Positions 9,649 to 17,153 of a stretch of 64,000 nucleotides of DNA are shown here, one piece after another. Made by a program: the position numbers and the translations under genes. This DNA is from a bacterium (GTDB lineage Bacteria; Myxococcota; UBA727; JAUIJE01). Position 1 is the first letter of the stretch. The number at the start of each line of letters is the position of its first letter. A model generated the notes under the pieces. It was not told the DNA's origin and ran no database searches. It worked only from the letters and a program-made list of their open reading frames with translations. The stretch lies in contig JAUIJE010000015.1 in NCBI GenBank assembly GCA_030431455.1, forward strand, positions 62,001 to 126,000, given 5' to 3'.

Positions 9649-10695
9649 CTATCGGCGCCGTATCCGGTCGCGGACGTGTTCGCCGAAGAGCACGTTCTGC
9701 ACGCCGTCGGAGGCCAAGAACTCGTGGGGAAAACCGAGCGAGACCCGGCTCACCTCGTCGAGCCGGGCCCGGTGTTCGTCCCGCAGTTGCACGTCGACCA
9801 CGCCGAGGGTGTCCTTGATTTGCTCCACCTTGCGGGCCCCCACGATGGGGATCACGTCGTGGCCGCGGCCTTGGTCCATGACCCACCGGCACGCGACCTG
9901 GGCCGAGCTGACCTGGAGGTCGTCGGCGACCTCGTCCACCACCCGCGCGATGGACAGCGCGCGCTCGGAGGTGCGCCCCCGGTGCTCGTTGCCCCCGGTG
10001 CGCAGGCTGTCGTTGTCGACGCCGGCCCGGGTGTACTTGCCGGTGAGCACCCCCGCGGCCAAGGGGGCCCAAGGCACAATGCTGATGCCGAAGTGCCGGG
10101 CCATGGGCAGGAGGTCGCGCTCGACGGTGCGCTCGAGCAGGCTGTACTCAATTTGCAGGGCACAAAACGCGCTCCAGCCGCGCAGCTCGGCGAGCACCTG
10201 CGAGGCGCTGACCCACCACGCGGGGGCATCGCTGATGCCCACGTACAGCACCTTTCCCGCCCGCACGAGGTCGTCGAACCCGCGCATCATCTCTTCGAAG
10301 GGCGTGACCCCGTCGTACGCATGGGCGTACAGCACGTCGATGTAATCTGTGCCAAGCCGCTCGAGGCTCTGCTCCACCGCGCGCACCATGTTCTTGCGGT
10401 GGTTGCCCGACTTGTTCGCGTCGTGGTGATCCATGGAGAGCGTGTATTTGGTGGCCACCACCGCCCGGTCCCGCTGCCCCCGCAGCCAGCTGCCCACGAA
10501 GCTCTCGGTCTGGCCCTGGTGGTACATGTTCGCGGTGTCGAGGAAGTTGCCCCCGGCTTCAAAAAAGGTGTCCAATACCCGGTGGCTCTCGGCCTCGTCC
10601 GCGCCGAAGCCCCAGGCCTGGCCAAAACTCATGGTCCCGAGGCACAGCTCGGACACCCGCAGGCCGGTGTTCCCCAAAAATGTGTAGCTGAGCAT
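9649..10695 (-). CDS. Aldo/keto reductase
   Basis: ATG 10695 begins LSYTFLGNTGLRVSELCLGT, the classic start of an aldo/keto reductase of the YajO/Tas type, giving 348 residues. The frame continues upstream through the repeat region, but that part has no gene-like features. The catalytic tetrad is recognisable as Asp in NFLDTANMY, its Tyr, Lys in VVATKY and His in VLYAHAYD. PWAPLAAGVLTGKYT and the late arginines fit the NADPH site. The family reduces aldehydes and ketones in the cytoplasm; substrate unknown. It is transcribed away from the sigma-factor operon across a 537-base repeat-containing gap. Confidence 0.92.
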   Translation of the reverse strand: MLSYTFLGNTGLRVSELCLGTMSFGQAWGFGADEAESHRVLDTFFEAGGNFLDTANMYHQGQTESFVGSWLRGQRDRAVVATKYTLSMDHHDANKSGNHRKNMVRAVEQSLERLGTDYIDVLYAHAYDGVTPFEEMMRGFDDLVRAGKVLYVGISDAPAWWVSASQVLAELRGWSAFCALQIEYSLLERTVERDLLPMARHFGISIVPWAPLAAGVLTGKYTRAGVDNDSLRTGGNEHRGRTSERALSIARVVDEVADDLQVSSAQVACRWVMDQGRGHDVIPIVGARKVEQIKDTLGVVDVQLRDEHRARLDEVSRVSLGFPHEFLASDGVQNVLFGEHVRDRIRRR

Positions 10696-10785
10696 GCGGT
10701 ACCCCCCCCGGTGGAGGACGAGAGGGTACCAACTGGACCGCGCGGCGCAGCCGGTTCGCGTGGCCGGGCATGGACGTGGGCTCAT

Positions 10786-10891
10786 GGGCCAGCCCACCCC
10801 CCGGGCCCCGACGTTTGCGAAGCAAACGCGAAGCCCCGTGGCGGCGCGCGCCCGGTTGGTATGGCGTTGGCAAACTATACAATTCACGCCC
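10786..10891. repeat. Direct repeat copy 1 (75 bp identical core)
   Basis: Copy 1 of a direct repeat. Bases 10817-10891 are identical over 75 bp to 10955-11029, and the preceding 30 bases are similar with small indels. The left part holds a perfect hairpin: 7-bp arms 10812-10818 and 10822-10828 around a GAA loop, whose centre is GCGAAGC. The core also contains the AT-rich word CAAACTATACAATTCACG, unusual in this GC-rich sequence. Confidence 0.9.
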
Positions 10892-10907
10892 CACGCGAAG
10901 CGTGGGG
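10889..10907. repeat. Perfect hairpin CCCCACGC-GAA-GCGTGGGG
   Basis: Eight-base perfect arms around a GAA loop sit between the two direct-repeat copies. The centre is again GCGAAGC, a heptamer known from in vitro work to form an exceptionally stable DNA mini-hairpin. Confidence 0.85.
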
Positions 10908-10925
10908 CCAAGCCGGAGCTTGCTC

Positions 10926-11029
10926 GGGCCAGCCCACCCTCTGGCCCCGACGTTGCGAAGCAAACGCGAAGCCCCGTGGCGGCGCGCGCCCGGTTGGTAT
11001 GGCGTTGGCAAACTATACAATTCACGCCC
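10926..11029. repeat. Direct repeat copy 2 (75 bp identical core)
   Basis: Second copy of the repeat, 138 bases downstream of the first. The 75-bp core is identical. The hairpin on its left side has lost one T relative to copy 1, leaving a 6-bp stem around GCGAAGC. The near-identity outside any protein-coding frame suggests recent duplication, conversion or functional constraint. Confidence 0.9.
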
Positions 11030-11039
11030 ACCTCCGGCC

Positions 11040-11062
11040 CCCCACCCCTTTTTTGGGTGGGG
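11040..11062. repeat. Perfect 8-bp hairpin with T-rich loop
   Basis: Arms CCCCACCC (11040-11047) and GGGTGGGG (11055-11062) enclose a CTTTTTT loop just after the second repeat copy. The T-run is in the loop and not after the stem, so it is not a standard intrinsic terminator. Confidence 0.75.
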
Positions 11063-11232
11063 CAAAAATTGCACGCCACCCGTCGGAGGGTGCACCCCTC
11101 CCGGCGACCGCTTGTCGCGGCAAATCAGACTGGTCACGAGCGCTTCTCCACTGAATCCGGAGACGCCGCCGGCCGGTTGCGTTTGGATCTGATTCCAACC
11201 CTTTGGGGTCCGGTCGCGTCATAGGGTGCACG

Positions 11233-11772
11233 ATGTCGATGGCCCTGCGCTCCCGCCCCCCACCCCCCGTGCTCGACGACGCCGTGCGCGCGGCCCAGCG
11301 GGGCGACGTCGAGAGCTTCGAGACCCTGTACCGGGCCCACGTGGGGCGCATCTACGCGTTCTGTTTGCGCAGCTGCGGGGATGTGCACCGCGCCGAGAAC
11401 CTCACCCAGGACACCTTCGTGCGCGCCTACAAACACCTCGGCGCGTTCAAAGGCGACAGCGCCCTGTCCACCTGGCTGTTCTCCATCGCCCTCAACCTCA
11501 TCCGCGACGACTACCGCAAGGCCAAAGGGGACATCTCCCTCGACGACACCGCAGAGCCGGCCGCGCCCCGCCACCGCGAAATGAACGCCGCCATCGATCT
11601 CGAACGCGCCATCGCCCGCTTGCCCCAAAAGGCCCGCATGGTGTTCCTGCTCCACGACGTGCACGGCCTCACCCACCAGCAGATCGCGGCCGGGCTCGAC
11701 ATCACCGACGGCACCTCCAAGGCGCAGCTGTCCCGCGCCCGGGCCCTCCTCCGGGAAAGGTTGACCGCATGA
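11233..11772 (+). CDS. ECF-type RNA polymerase sigma factor
   Basis: A 179-residue sigma-70 family factor. Region 2 is visible as FETLYRAHVGRIYAFCLR followed by AENLTQDTFVRAYKHLGAF and STWLFSIALNLIRDDYRK, the core-binding and -10 recognition helices. Region 4 is RLPQKARMVFLLHDVHG, then THQQIAAGLDITDGTSKAQLSRARALLR, the -35 recognition helix-turn-helix. ATG 11233 is chosen because the upstream in-frame GTG would add a tail rich in nonsense residues. The stop overlaps the start of the next gene (ATGA), typical of sigma/anti-sigma pairs. It probably directs transcription of its own operon in response to an envelope signal (inference). Confidence 0.95.
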   Translation: MSMALRSRPPPPVLDDAVRAAQRGDVESFETLYRAHVGRIYAFCLRSCGDVHRAENLTQDTFVRAYKHLGAFKGDSALSTWLFSIALNLIRDDYRKAKGDISLDDTAEPAAPRHREMNAAIDLERAIARLPQKARMVFLLHDVHGLTHQQIAAGLDITDGTSKAQLSRARALLRERLTA

Positions 11773-12284
11773 CCGACCACGATCCGATCCCCGGCCTCGA
11801 CCGGCTCGCCACCGAGATCGCGCCGGGCCGCGATCTGTTCGCGGACATCGAGCGCCGGGTGCAATCCCCCTTGGCGGCCCTGACCCGGGCGCTCCGGGTT
11901 CGCGTGGGCCTGAGCCTGGCCACCGCCGCGGCCGCCCTCGGGCTTTTCTTGTGGATGCCCCAACCCCCGCCGGCCCCGCCAACGGTGGCGCACGCCGACC
12001 CGGCGGCGCTGGGCGATCCGGCCTTGGCCGAGGCCCTCGCCACCTACCGGCAGGCGGGGGCGGCCCTGCAAAAGGCCCTCGAGGCCCGCCGGGAGGACAT
12101 CCCCGACCCGGTCTGGCGCGACGTCGCGCAGAGCCTGCGCGACATCGATGCCCAGCTCGAACAGATCGAGGCCGCCCTGGCCCAAGACCCCGCCGACCCG
12201 CGCCTTTTGTCCTTTGCCTTCGCCGCCCACCAACAGCGGGTGGCGGTGCTCGGCCGGTTGGTACAGACCTTTTCCCGCTCCTAG
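11769..12284 (+). CDS. Putative membrane anti-sigma factor
   Basis: This 171-residue protein starts inside the stop codon of the sigma gene. It has a cytoplasmic N-terminal stretch of about 42 residues, one membrane helix (about 45-63, VGLSLATAAAALGLFLW) and a helical, Glu/Ala-rich outer part ending QQRVAVLGRLVQTF. No HxxxCxxC zinc anti-sigma motif is present and I recognise no family. Position, overlap and topology make an anti-sigma role the best guess. The outer domain would sense the envelope and the inner part would hold the sigma factor. Confidence 0.5.
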   Translation: MTDHDPIPGLDRLATEIAPGRDLFADIERRVQSPLAALTRALRVRVGLSLATAAAALGLFLWMPQPPPAPPTVAHADPAALGDPALAEALATYRQAGAALQKALEARREDIPDPVWRDVAQSLRDIDAQLEQIEAALAQDPADPRLLSFAFAAHQQRVAVLGRLVQTFSRS

Positions 12285-12294
12285 GAGATTCGCT

Positions 12295-13140
12295 ATGCAC
12301 AAATTCGTTCGTCGATTGTTCTGGCCCGTGTTGGTTCACGCGGTGGCGCTGGGGGTGGCCGGCCCCGCGGGGGCCAAGCCGGTGGACATGGTCCACGACG
12401 CATCGGGGAAGACCACCGTCCAAATCGCCTTCCCCAAGGGCAAGCTCGACGTGGTTCCCTCCAGTGACAAGCGGGTGCACGTCACCGGCACGGTGTCCGA
12501 CGACATCGAGCGGGTCTACTTCCAGCAGGACGGCGACGTGCTCGCGGTGCGGTTTTCCCCGGACAAACCCAAGGACAACTTCGAGGCCAAGCTCACCGTG
12601 GCGCTCCCCGGCGGGGTGTCGTTCTCGGGCAACACCGTGAGCGCCAACATCGACCTGCGCGGCGCCCTGCGCCGGGTGCAGCTCAACAGCGTGTCCGGGC
12701 GCGTGGTCGCCGCGGGGAGCGCGGCCGAGCTGTCGGTCAACACCGTGAGCGGGGGCGTGACCTTGTCCACCCGCTGCCCCCGGACCGAGGTCAACACCGT
12801 GAGCGGCAACGTGACGTTGCGGTCGGTGGAAAAGGAGCTCTCGGTGACCACGGTGAGCGGGAAGAGCGAGGTCGCGTCCCCGGCCTTGTCCAAGCTCGAG
12901 ATGAGCACGGTGTCGGGCGACATCGACGTCGACGCGCCGTTGGTGGGCGGGGGGCCGTTCTCGTTGTCCACCCAGGCGGCGGATGTGACCCTCACGGTGC
13001 AGCCGGGGGCGCGGTTGAAGATCGACACCAGCACATTCTCGGGCCGGGTGCAGCAGCAGGTCGGCTCGTTCGACGATGGGGTCCCGGTGAACATCTCGAC
13101 CTTCGCGGGCAACATCACCATCCGCGAAAAGGGCCGGTGA
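12295..13140 (+). CDS. Exported DUF4097-type beta-repeat protein
   Basis: AGGAG precedes ATG 12295. The 281-residue product has a signal peptide (cleavage near AGA-KPV) followed by repeats of about 20 residues built on NTVSG: VSANIDLRG, NSVSGRVV, NTVSGGVTL, NTVSGNVTL, TTVSGKSEV, STVSGDIDV, STFAGNITI. This pattern is diagnostic of the DUF4097/putative adhesin beta-solenoid family, often found next to sigma/anti-sigma or envelope-stress genes. It follows the putative anti-sigma gene by 10 bases, so it is probably the output or sensor partner of that operon. No catalytic residues can be assigned. Confidence 0.85.
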   Translation: MHKFVRRLFWPVLVHAVALGVAGPAGAKPVDMVHDASGKTTVQIAFPKGKLDVVPSSDKRVHVTGTVSDDIERVYFQQDGDVLAVRFSPDKPKDNFEAKLTVALPGGVSFSGNTVSANIDLRGALRRVQLNSVSGRVVAAGSAAELSVNTVSGGVTLSTRCPRTEVNTVSGNVTLRSVEKELSVTTVSGKSEVASPALSKLEMSTVSGDIDVDAPLVGGGPFSLSTQAADVTLTVQPGARLKIDTSTFSGRVQQQVGSFDDGVPVNISTFAGNITIREKGR

Positions 13141-13143
13141 GGC

Positions 13144-13515
13144 TCAAGACCCGACGAGGCGTTCGATCGCCTCTCCCAGGGTCTTCACGTGGAAGGGCTT
13201 TTCGATCACCCCCTGGGCCCCGAGCCGGTCGGCCAGCGCGTGCAGGTCGGGCCGGGTCGCGGCGGTGAGGAACACCACCGGCAGGTCCCGGGTCCGGTCA
13301 TCGGCCCGCAGGGCCGCGAGCACGTCGGTGCCGTCGACCTTGGGCATGAGCATGTCGAGCAGCACCAGGTCCACCCCGTGTGCCAATGCCATTGAGACCG
13401 CCTCGGTGCCGTCGCGCAACGCGAACACCGACCAGCCGTTGACCAGCTCCAACGCGACCTTGGCCGTGGCGTGCACGTCGGGGTCGTCGTCGATGAGCAG
13501 GACTTTTTTGGACAA
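13144..13515 (-). CDS. Single-domain response regulator (receiver only)
   Basis: The protein SKKVLLIDDDPDVHATAKV... is a stand-alone CheY-like receiver of about 123 residues. Acidic pocket Asp9-11, phospho-acceptor Asp54 in LVLLDMLMP, Thr in FLTAAT and Lys in IEKPFH are all present. There is no output domain, so it acts through protein contacts. The start is uncertain: TTG 13515 sits behind GGGGGCGGG and gives a canonical N terminus, while GTG 13527 is an alternative. It lies 23 bases after rlmH on the same strand, and its stop is 3 bases from the convergent DUF4097 gene. Confidence 0.85.
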   Translation of the reverse strand: MSKKVLLIDDDPDVHATAKVALELVNGWSVFALRDGTEAVSMALAHGVDLVLLDMLMPKVDGTDVLAALRADDRTRDLPVVFLTAATRPDLHALADRLGAQGVIEKPFHVKTLGEAIERLVGS

Positions 13516-13538
13516 CCCGCCCCCCACAAGCCGGTCGG

Positions 13539-14015
13539 TTAGATCGGTCGTCGCGCCTTGTGGTAGGGACCGCCGCGGTCGATTTCCTGGGCGCGATACA
13601 GCTGTTCGGCCAGTAGAGCGTAACAGAGCCGGTGGGGCAATGTCATTGGGGAGAGCGAGATCACAGCGTCCGCCTGCTCGATCACCGACCGGTCGTGCCC
13701 CTGGGCCCCCCCGAGCAAAAACGCGACCTTGCGGCCTCGCTCGAGCCAGCCGCGCACGGTGCGGGCGAACTGCTCGGAGTCGAGCATCTGCCCGGACACG
13801 TCGAGCACCACCCGGGTACAGCCCGCGCTTTTGTCCAGCAGGCGCCGGCCCTCGTCCGCGGCGGCGGCGTCCTCGGCTTTGTGTTTGGCCGACTTGAGCG
13901 AGGTGCGCGCGGCGGCAAACGGGCCCCGGCACCGCTCGAGGTAGGCGTCGCCGGCCTCGATGAGCGCGTCCCGCGCGGTGTCACAGATGGACAGAACCCA
14001 AAGACGCTCGGCCAC
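13539..14015 (-). CDS. rlmH: 23S rRNA (pseudouridine1915-N3)-methyltransferase RlmH
   Basis: The SPOUT methyltransferase of 158 residues has the family length and signature: VAFLLGGAQGHD, the Ser/Leu-rich ISLSPMTLPH and the terminal EQLYRAQEI then GGPYHK. RlmH methylates pseudouridine 1915 in helix 69 of 23S rRNA on assembled 70S ribosomes, using SAM. It follows rsfS by nine bases; the rsfS-rlmH pair is a widely conserved ribosome-related operon, which supports both calls. Confidence 0.95.
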   Translation of the reverse strand: MAERLWVLSICDTARDALIEAGDAYLERCRGPFAAARTSLKSAKHKAEDAAAADEGRRLLDKSAGCTRVVLDVSGQMLDSEQFARTVRGWLERGRKVAFLLGGAQGHDRSVIEQADAVISLSPMTLPHRLCYALLAEQLYRAQEIDRGGPYHKARRPI

Positions 14016-14024
14016 GCGGGGGCC

Positions 14025-14468
14025 TCAGAGCGCTTCGCGGCGGGCCGCGACCTCGTCGCGGTGGGCCTCTTCCCAGGCCTTGCGGATCGCGACCCCGTCG
14101 TCCTCGACCACGTCCACCCGGGGCGCGTCGGCCCAGAGCCCCTCGAGGTCGTAATACTGCCGGGCCTCGTCGAGGTAGAGGTGGACCACGACCTCACCGT
14201 AGTCGAGCAGCACCCAGGCGCCGGACTCCTTGCCCTCGACCCCGAGCGGGCGCACCCCGCACTCGCGCATGCCGTCTTCGATCGCGCCGGCGATGGCGCT
14301 GACCTGCCGCTCGGACGGCGCGGACACGACCACAAAAAAGTCCGTGTACGAGGTCACCCCCTCGACGTGGATGATCACAGGGTCGTCGCCCTTTTTGTCG
14401 AGGGCGAGCGAGGCGCAGGCTTGGGCCAGGTCGAGTGAACGGTTGTCCGACAAGGGGATCTCCTCCAA
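14025..14468 (-). CDS. rsfS: Ribosome silencing factor RsfS (Iojap family)
   Basis: The 147-residue product begins with AQACASLALDKKGDDPVIIHV and carries the Iojap core: TSYTDFFVVVSAPSERQVSAI, GAWVLLDYGEVVVHLYL, ARQYYDLEGLWADAP. RsfS binds L14 and blocks 30S-50S joining when nutrients are scarce. AGGAG lies upstream. Commonly it follows nadD, but here the upstream gene is a thioredoxin-like lipoprotein gene, so the usual nadD link is absent. Confidence 0.95.
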   Translation of the reverse strand: MEEIPLSDNRSLDLAQACASLALDKKGDDPVIIHVEGVTSYTDFFVVVSAPSERQVSAIAGAIEDGMRECGVRPLGVEGKESGAWVLLDYGEVVVHLYLDEARQYYDLEGLWADAPRVDVVEDDGVAIRKAWEEAHRDEVAARREAL

Positions 14469-14520
14469 ACCCCATTTGTTAGGTCAGCTGACGCAGCTTG
14501 TCACCAGGGGCTGATCGCGG

Positions 14521-15033
14521 TCAGAGCAGGTCTTTGACCCGTTTGACGATGCCCACCGCGGACACCGTGGCCCCCGCGAGCTGCTCGGTGGCGGCGCCGT
14601 CCCGGTCGAAGATGATGAGCTGGGGGATCGCCACTTGGCCGAGGGCGGACCGGCCCTGCTCGGTCACCGGCCCGGGCCGGACCACGCGTTGGTGGACCCC
14701 GATGACCTCGCGGTAGCTGTGCACCGCCTGGGGTCCCATCAGGCCGTCGTCGAGCAACATGGAGATCATCACCACGTCGTCGCCGCACACTTCTTGGCAG
14801 GCGTTGTCGACCATGTTGGCGTTGAGCAGGCAGGGGTCAAACGAGGCCGCGCACACGTCGAGCACCACGACCTTGCCGAGCAGCTCGGCCATGGAGTGGG
14901 TCGCGCCCTCGTCGTCGAGGTAGTCGATGGTGGACAGGGGGGGCACGTCGCCGACGCCGCCTTCGGGGCTCGACGCGCAGCAAAGGCACAGGGCCAGGAC
15001 CGGAAAAGCGCACCACCGCATGGTGCGCGGCAT
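14521..15033 (-). CDS. Thioredoxin-fold (TlpA/redoxin-like) exported protein without CXXC
   Basis: A hydrophobic signal with a Cys cluster (LALCLCCASS) suggests a lipoprotein, although the lipobox is not canonical. The body reads as a redoxin/TlpA fold: LGKVVVLDVCAASFDPC, VMISMLLDD, the cis-Pro motif QVAIPQLIIFDRDG and a C-terminal helix. Where TlpA proteins have WCxxC, this one has Cys-x6-Cys (CAASFDPC), so ordinary disulfide exchange through CXXC is not expected. It may be a redox-inactive or peroxiredoxin-like variant. The start could instead be the ATG four codons later. Confidence 0.65.
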   Translation of the reverse strand: MPRTMRWCAFPVLALCLCCASSPEGGVGDVPPLSTIDYLDDEGATHSMAELLGKVVVLDVCAASFDPCLLNANMVDNACQEVCGDDVVMISMLLDDGLMGPQAVHSYREVIGVHQRVVRPGPVTEQGRSALGQVAIPQLIIFDRDGAATEQLAGATVSAVGIVKRVKDLL

Positions 15034-15072
15034 ACAAAAATCTGCGCGGGGAGAACACCCGCGTATTCCGCT

Positions 15073-15459
15073 TCAGACGTCGATGGGGGCGCGGCTCAGG
15101 CGGTGGTTCCAAAACGCGGCGCGCAGGGCGCTGATCAGCACCAGCAGCTCGATGCAGACCAAGGTGATGCCGAAGCCGGTGGCCCCTTTGGCCAGGGCGG
15201 TGAAGCCGATGGCGAGACCGGCCCCGACGATGCTGGCCGCGGGGAGGGCGCCGAGGATCTTCCAGGCGAGGTGCACCGGGCTCGCCGCGGCGTAGCCCAA
15301 GAGCCGGACCGCGGCCCACTGCCCGACGGTGGCGAACAGGATGGTGCCGCCGAACAGGCCGAGGATGACGAACGCCTCGTCGCCGCTCGGGCCACACGCC
15401 CAGGCGGGCGCGCTCAACATCGTGGCGAGGGCAGCGGCGAACAGAGCAAAGCGGTGCAT
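15073..15459 (-). CDS. Small membrane protein of unknown function
   Basis: ATG 15459 is chosen because GGGAGG lies five bases upstream (the frame also has a TTG at 15477). The 128-residue protein has a signal sequence cleaved near PAWA-CGP and then three hydrophobic segments (about residues 32-55, 68-95 and 97-118). I recognise no family. It is the first of a leftward run of closely spaced genes that continues into rsfS and rlmH. Confidence 0.6.
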   Translation of the reverse strand: MHRFALFAAALATMLSAPAWACGPSGDEAFVILGLFGGTILFATVGQWAAVRLLGYAAASPVHLAWKILGALPAASIVGAGLAIGFTALAKGATGFGITLVCIELLVLISALRAAFWNHRLSRAPIDV

Positions 15460-15586
15460 CGAACCTCCCAGGGACAAGCTCCATCATAAACACTCGCCGG
15501 TGGGCCCGCATTCCGCACCGCGTGATGGGGTGCACGAGGGGCAAGGCCGCGCGCCGAGAGGGCCTGGACGATGCTAGGTTCGCGAT

Positions 15587-16432
15587 ATGACGAGCGAATT
15601 CGATCCCGTGGTCGATTTCAAGCGGCCCGAGGCGGCCTTTCTGCGGCCCTGGATGCGCGCCCTCGAGCCGTGGCGGGTGCTGGCCAACCCCCGGTTCGAC
15701 GGCTGGGAGAACCTCCCCGCCGAGCGCCCGCTGCTGTTCGTCGGGCACCACACGTTGTGGGGGGTGCTCGACGTGCCGCTGCTGTGGCGGGAGTTGCTGT
15801 TCAAAAAGGACATCATCCTGCGCGGGCTCGGCGACCACGCGCACTTCAAGGTGCCCTACATGCGCGAGGTGTTGTGGCGCTTCGGGGCGGTCGACGGGAC
15901 GCGCAGCAACGCCCACCGCTTGCTCGAGCGCGGGGCGTGCGTGTTGGTGTTCCCCGGGGGGGCCCGCGAGGTCACCCGGCGCAAAGGCGAGAAGTACACG
16001 CTGCATTGGCAAGGCCGCACTGGGTGGGCGCGGCTGGCGATCCAGCATGGCTGCACCATCGTGCCCTGGGCCACGGTGGGCGGCGACGACGTGTTCGACA
16101 TCGTGATGGACAAGGACGACATCAAGCGCACCCGCATCGGCCGGGCGTTGGCCTGGGCGGGGTGGCGCAAGGATCTGTTCTTTCCCGTGATCAAAGGCAT
16201 TGGGCGAACGCCCCTGCCCAAACCCGCGCGCATCTACTTTCGGTTCTTGGACCCGGTGCGCACCCATGGGTACAAGGGGCGCGTCACCGACGAGGCGGTG
16301 GACGAGGTATGGGCCGAGACCAAGGCCCGCATCGAGGCCGGCATCGCCCAGTTGTTGATCGAGCGGCGCACCGACCCCAAGCGTTGGCGCTTTTTGCCCA
16401 CCACGTTCGACGATGGGTTGCGCGATGCCTGA
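15587..16432 (+). CDS. Acyltransferase of the DAGAT/phytyl-ester-synthase-like family
   Basis: The 281-residue protein resembles the acyltransferase half of plant phytyl ester synthases and diacylglycerol acyltransferases. It has LFVGHHTLWGVLD (the acyl-transfer His region), RGLGDHAHFKVP, then VLVFPGGAREVTRRKGEKY and TIVPWATVGGDD. FPGGAREV is the family's equivalent of the FPEG phosphate or acyl-acceptor motif. The expected reaction is acyl transfer to an alcohol or diacylglycerol at the membrane face, but the acceptor is not known. The stop overlaps the start of the next gene, an alpha/beta hydrolase. In plants the two activities are fused, which supports a joint function. Confidence 0.8.
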   Translation: MTSEFDPVVDFKRPEAAFLRPWMRALEPWRVLANPRFDGWENLPAERPLLFVGHHTLWGVLDVPLLWRELLFKKDIILRGLGDHAHFKVPYMREVLWRFGAVDGTRSNAHRLLERGACVLVFPGGAREVTRRKGEKYTLHWQGRTGWARLAIQHGCTIVPWATVGGDDVFDIVMDKDDIKRTRIGRALAWAGWRKDLFFPVIKGIGRTPLPKPARIYFRFLDPVRTHGYKGRVTDEAVDEVWAETKARIEAGIAQLLIERRTDPKRWRFLPTTFDDGLRDA

Positions 16433-17147
16433 GCAGAACACCCACATTGTGTTGTTGCCTGGTCTCGGCGGGGACAAGCGCATGTTCGACGCGCAGCGCG
16501 AGCGCTTTCCCCTGTTGTACACCCCGGACTGGATCGAACCCCGGCCCAAGGAGTCGTTGCCTGACTATGCCAAGCGGCTGGCCGACACCCTGCCGGTCAA
16601 GGACGGCCGGCCCTTGCTCCTCGGGGGCGCGTCCTTTGGGGGCATGGTCGCCCGGGAGGTCGCGCGCCATCTCGACCCCGACGCGCTGGTGTTGATCGGC
16701 TCCGCCCACCACCCCACCCACGTGCCCGCCTTGGCCCGGCACCTGTCCAAGAACGTCGCCTGGGTCATGTCCAAGGGCATCTACCAACGGGCCAAGCCCC
16801 TGGGCCGGCTGCTCACCCGGCCCTTCGGGGTCCACGAGCACAAGGACGAGCGCGAGCTGTTCTTGCGGATGTTGCGCGAGGCCGAACCCGACTTTCTGCG
16901 CTGGGCCGCGGGGGCGGTGGGCCGCTGGCAAGCCCCCACCCTCGACGACGTGCCCGTGTACCGGGTGCACGGGGGCAACGATCTGATCCTGCCGAAAAAA
17001 GACGCCAGCGTGCACGGCCCCATTCACATTGTGAAAGGGGCCGGCCACCTGGTGAACATGACCCACAAGGATGAGGTCAACGAGTTCTTGTCCCGCATCG
17101 CCAAACAGCTTCACGCCCTGGCCGACGCCGACGAGGCGCGGCCCTAG
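16425..17147 (+). CDS. Alpha/beta hydrolase
   Basis: ATG 16425 overlaps the upstream stop by eight bases. The 240-residue product has the alpha/beta hydrolase signature: IVLLPGLGGDKRMF (oxyanion loop), LLLGGASFGGMVA with nucleophile Ser70, an Asp in HGGNDLILP and the catalytic His in VKGAGHLVN. It is cytoplasmic, with no signal peptide. Coupling to the acyltransferase gene suggests esterase or acyl-release activity in neutral-lipid turnover (inference from context). Confidence 0.85.
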   Translation: MPEQNTHIVLLPGLGGDKRMFDAQRERFPLLYTPDWIEPRPKESLPDYAKRLADTLPVKDGRPLLLGGASFGGMVAREVARHLDPDALVLIGSAHHPTHVPALARHLSKNVAWVMSKGIYQRAKPLGRLLTRPFGVHEHKDERELFLRMLREAEPDFLRWAAGAVGRWQAPTLDDVPVYRVHGGNDLILPKKDASVHGPIHIVKGAGHLVNMTHKDEVNEFLSRIAKQLHALADADEARP

Positions 17148-17153
17148 CCCGCG

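Larger units (their letters stand above)
10696..11232. other. Long divergent intergenic region containing repeats and hairpins
   Basis: No credible gene lies in these 537 bases between the divergent aldo/keto reductase and sigma-factor genes. They hold a long direct repeat in two copies, a GAA-loop hairpin between the copies, a second perfect hairpin after the second copy, and further short inverted repeats near 11070-11120. An open frame through both repeat copies on the minus strand gives a Cys-rich peptide, but it has no start signals and I read it as a by-product of base composition. Confidence 0.75.

Noticed and set aside
10696-11079. Cys-containing repeated peptide encoded by the direct repeats on the minus strand
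   Set aside because: Open only because it is in frame with the reductase. No ribosome-binding site, and a 1-bp indel between copies shows no coding constraint.
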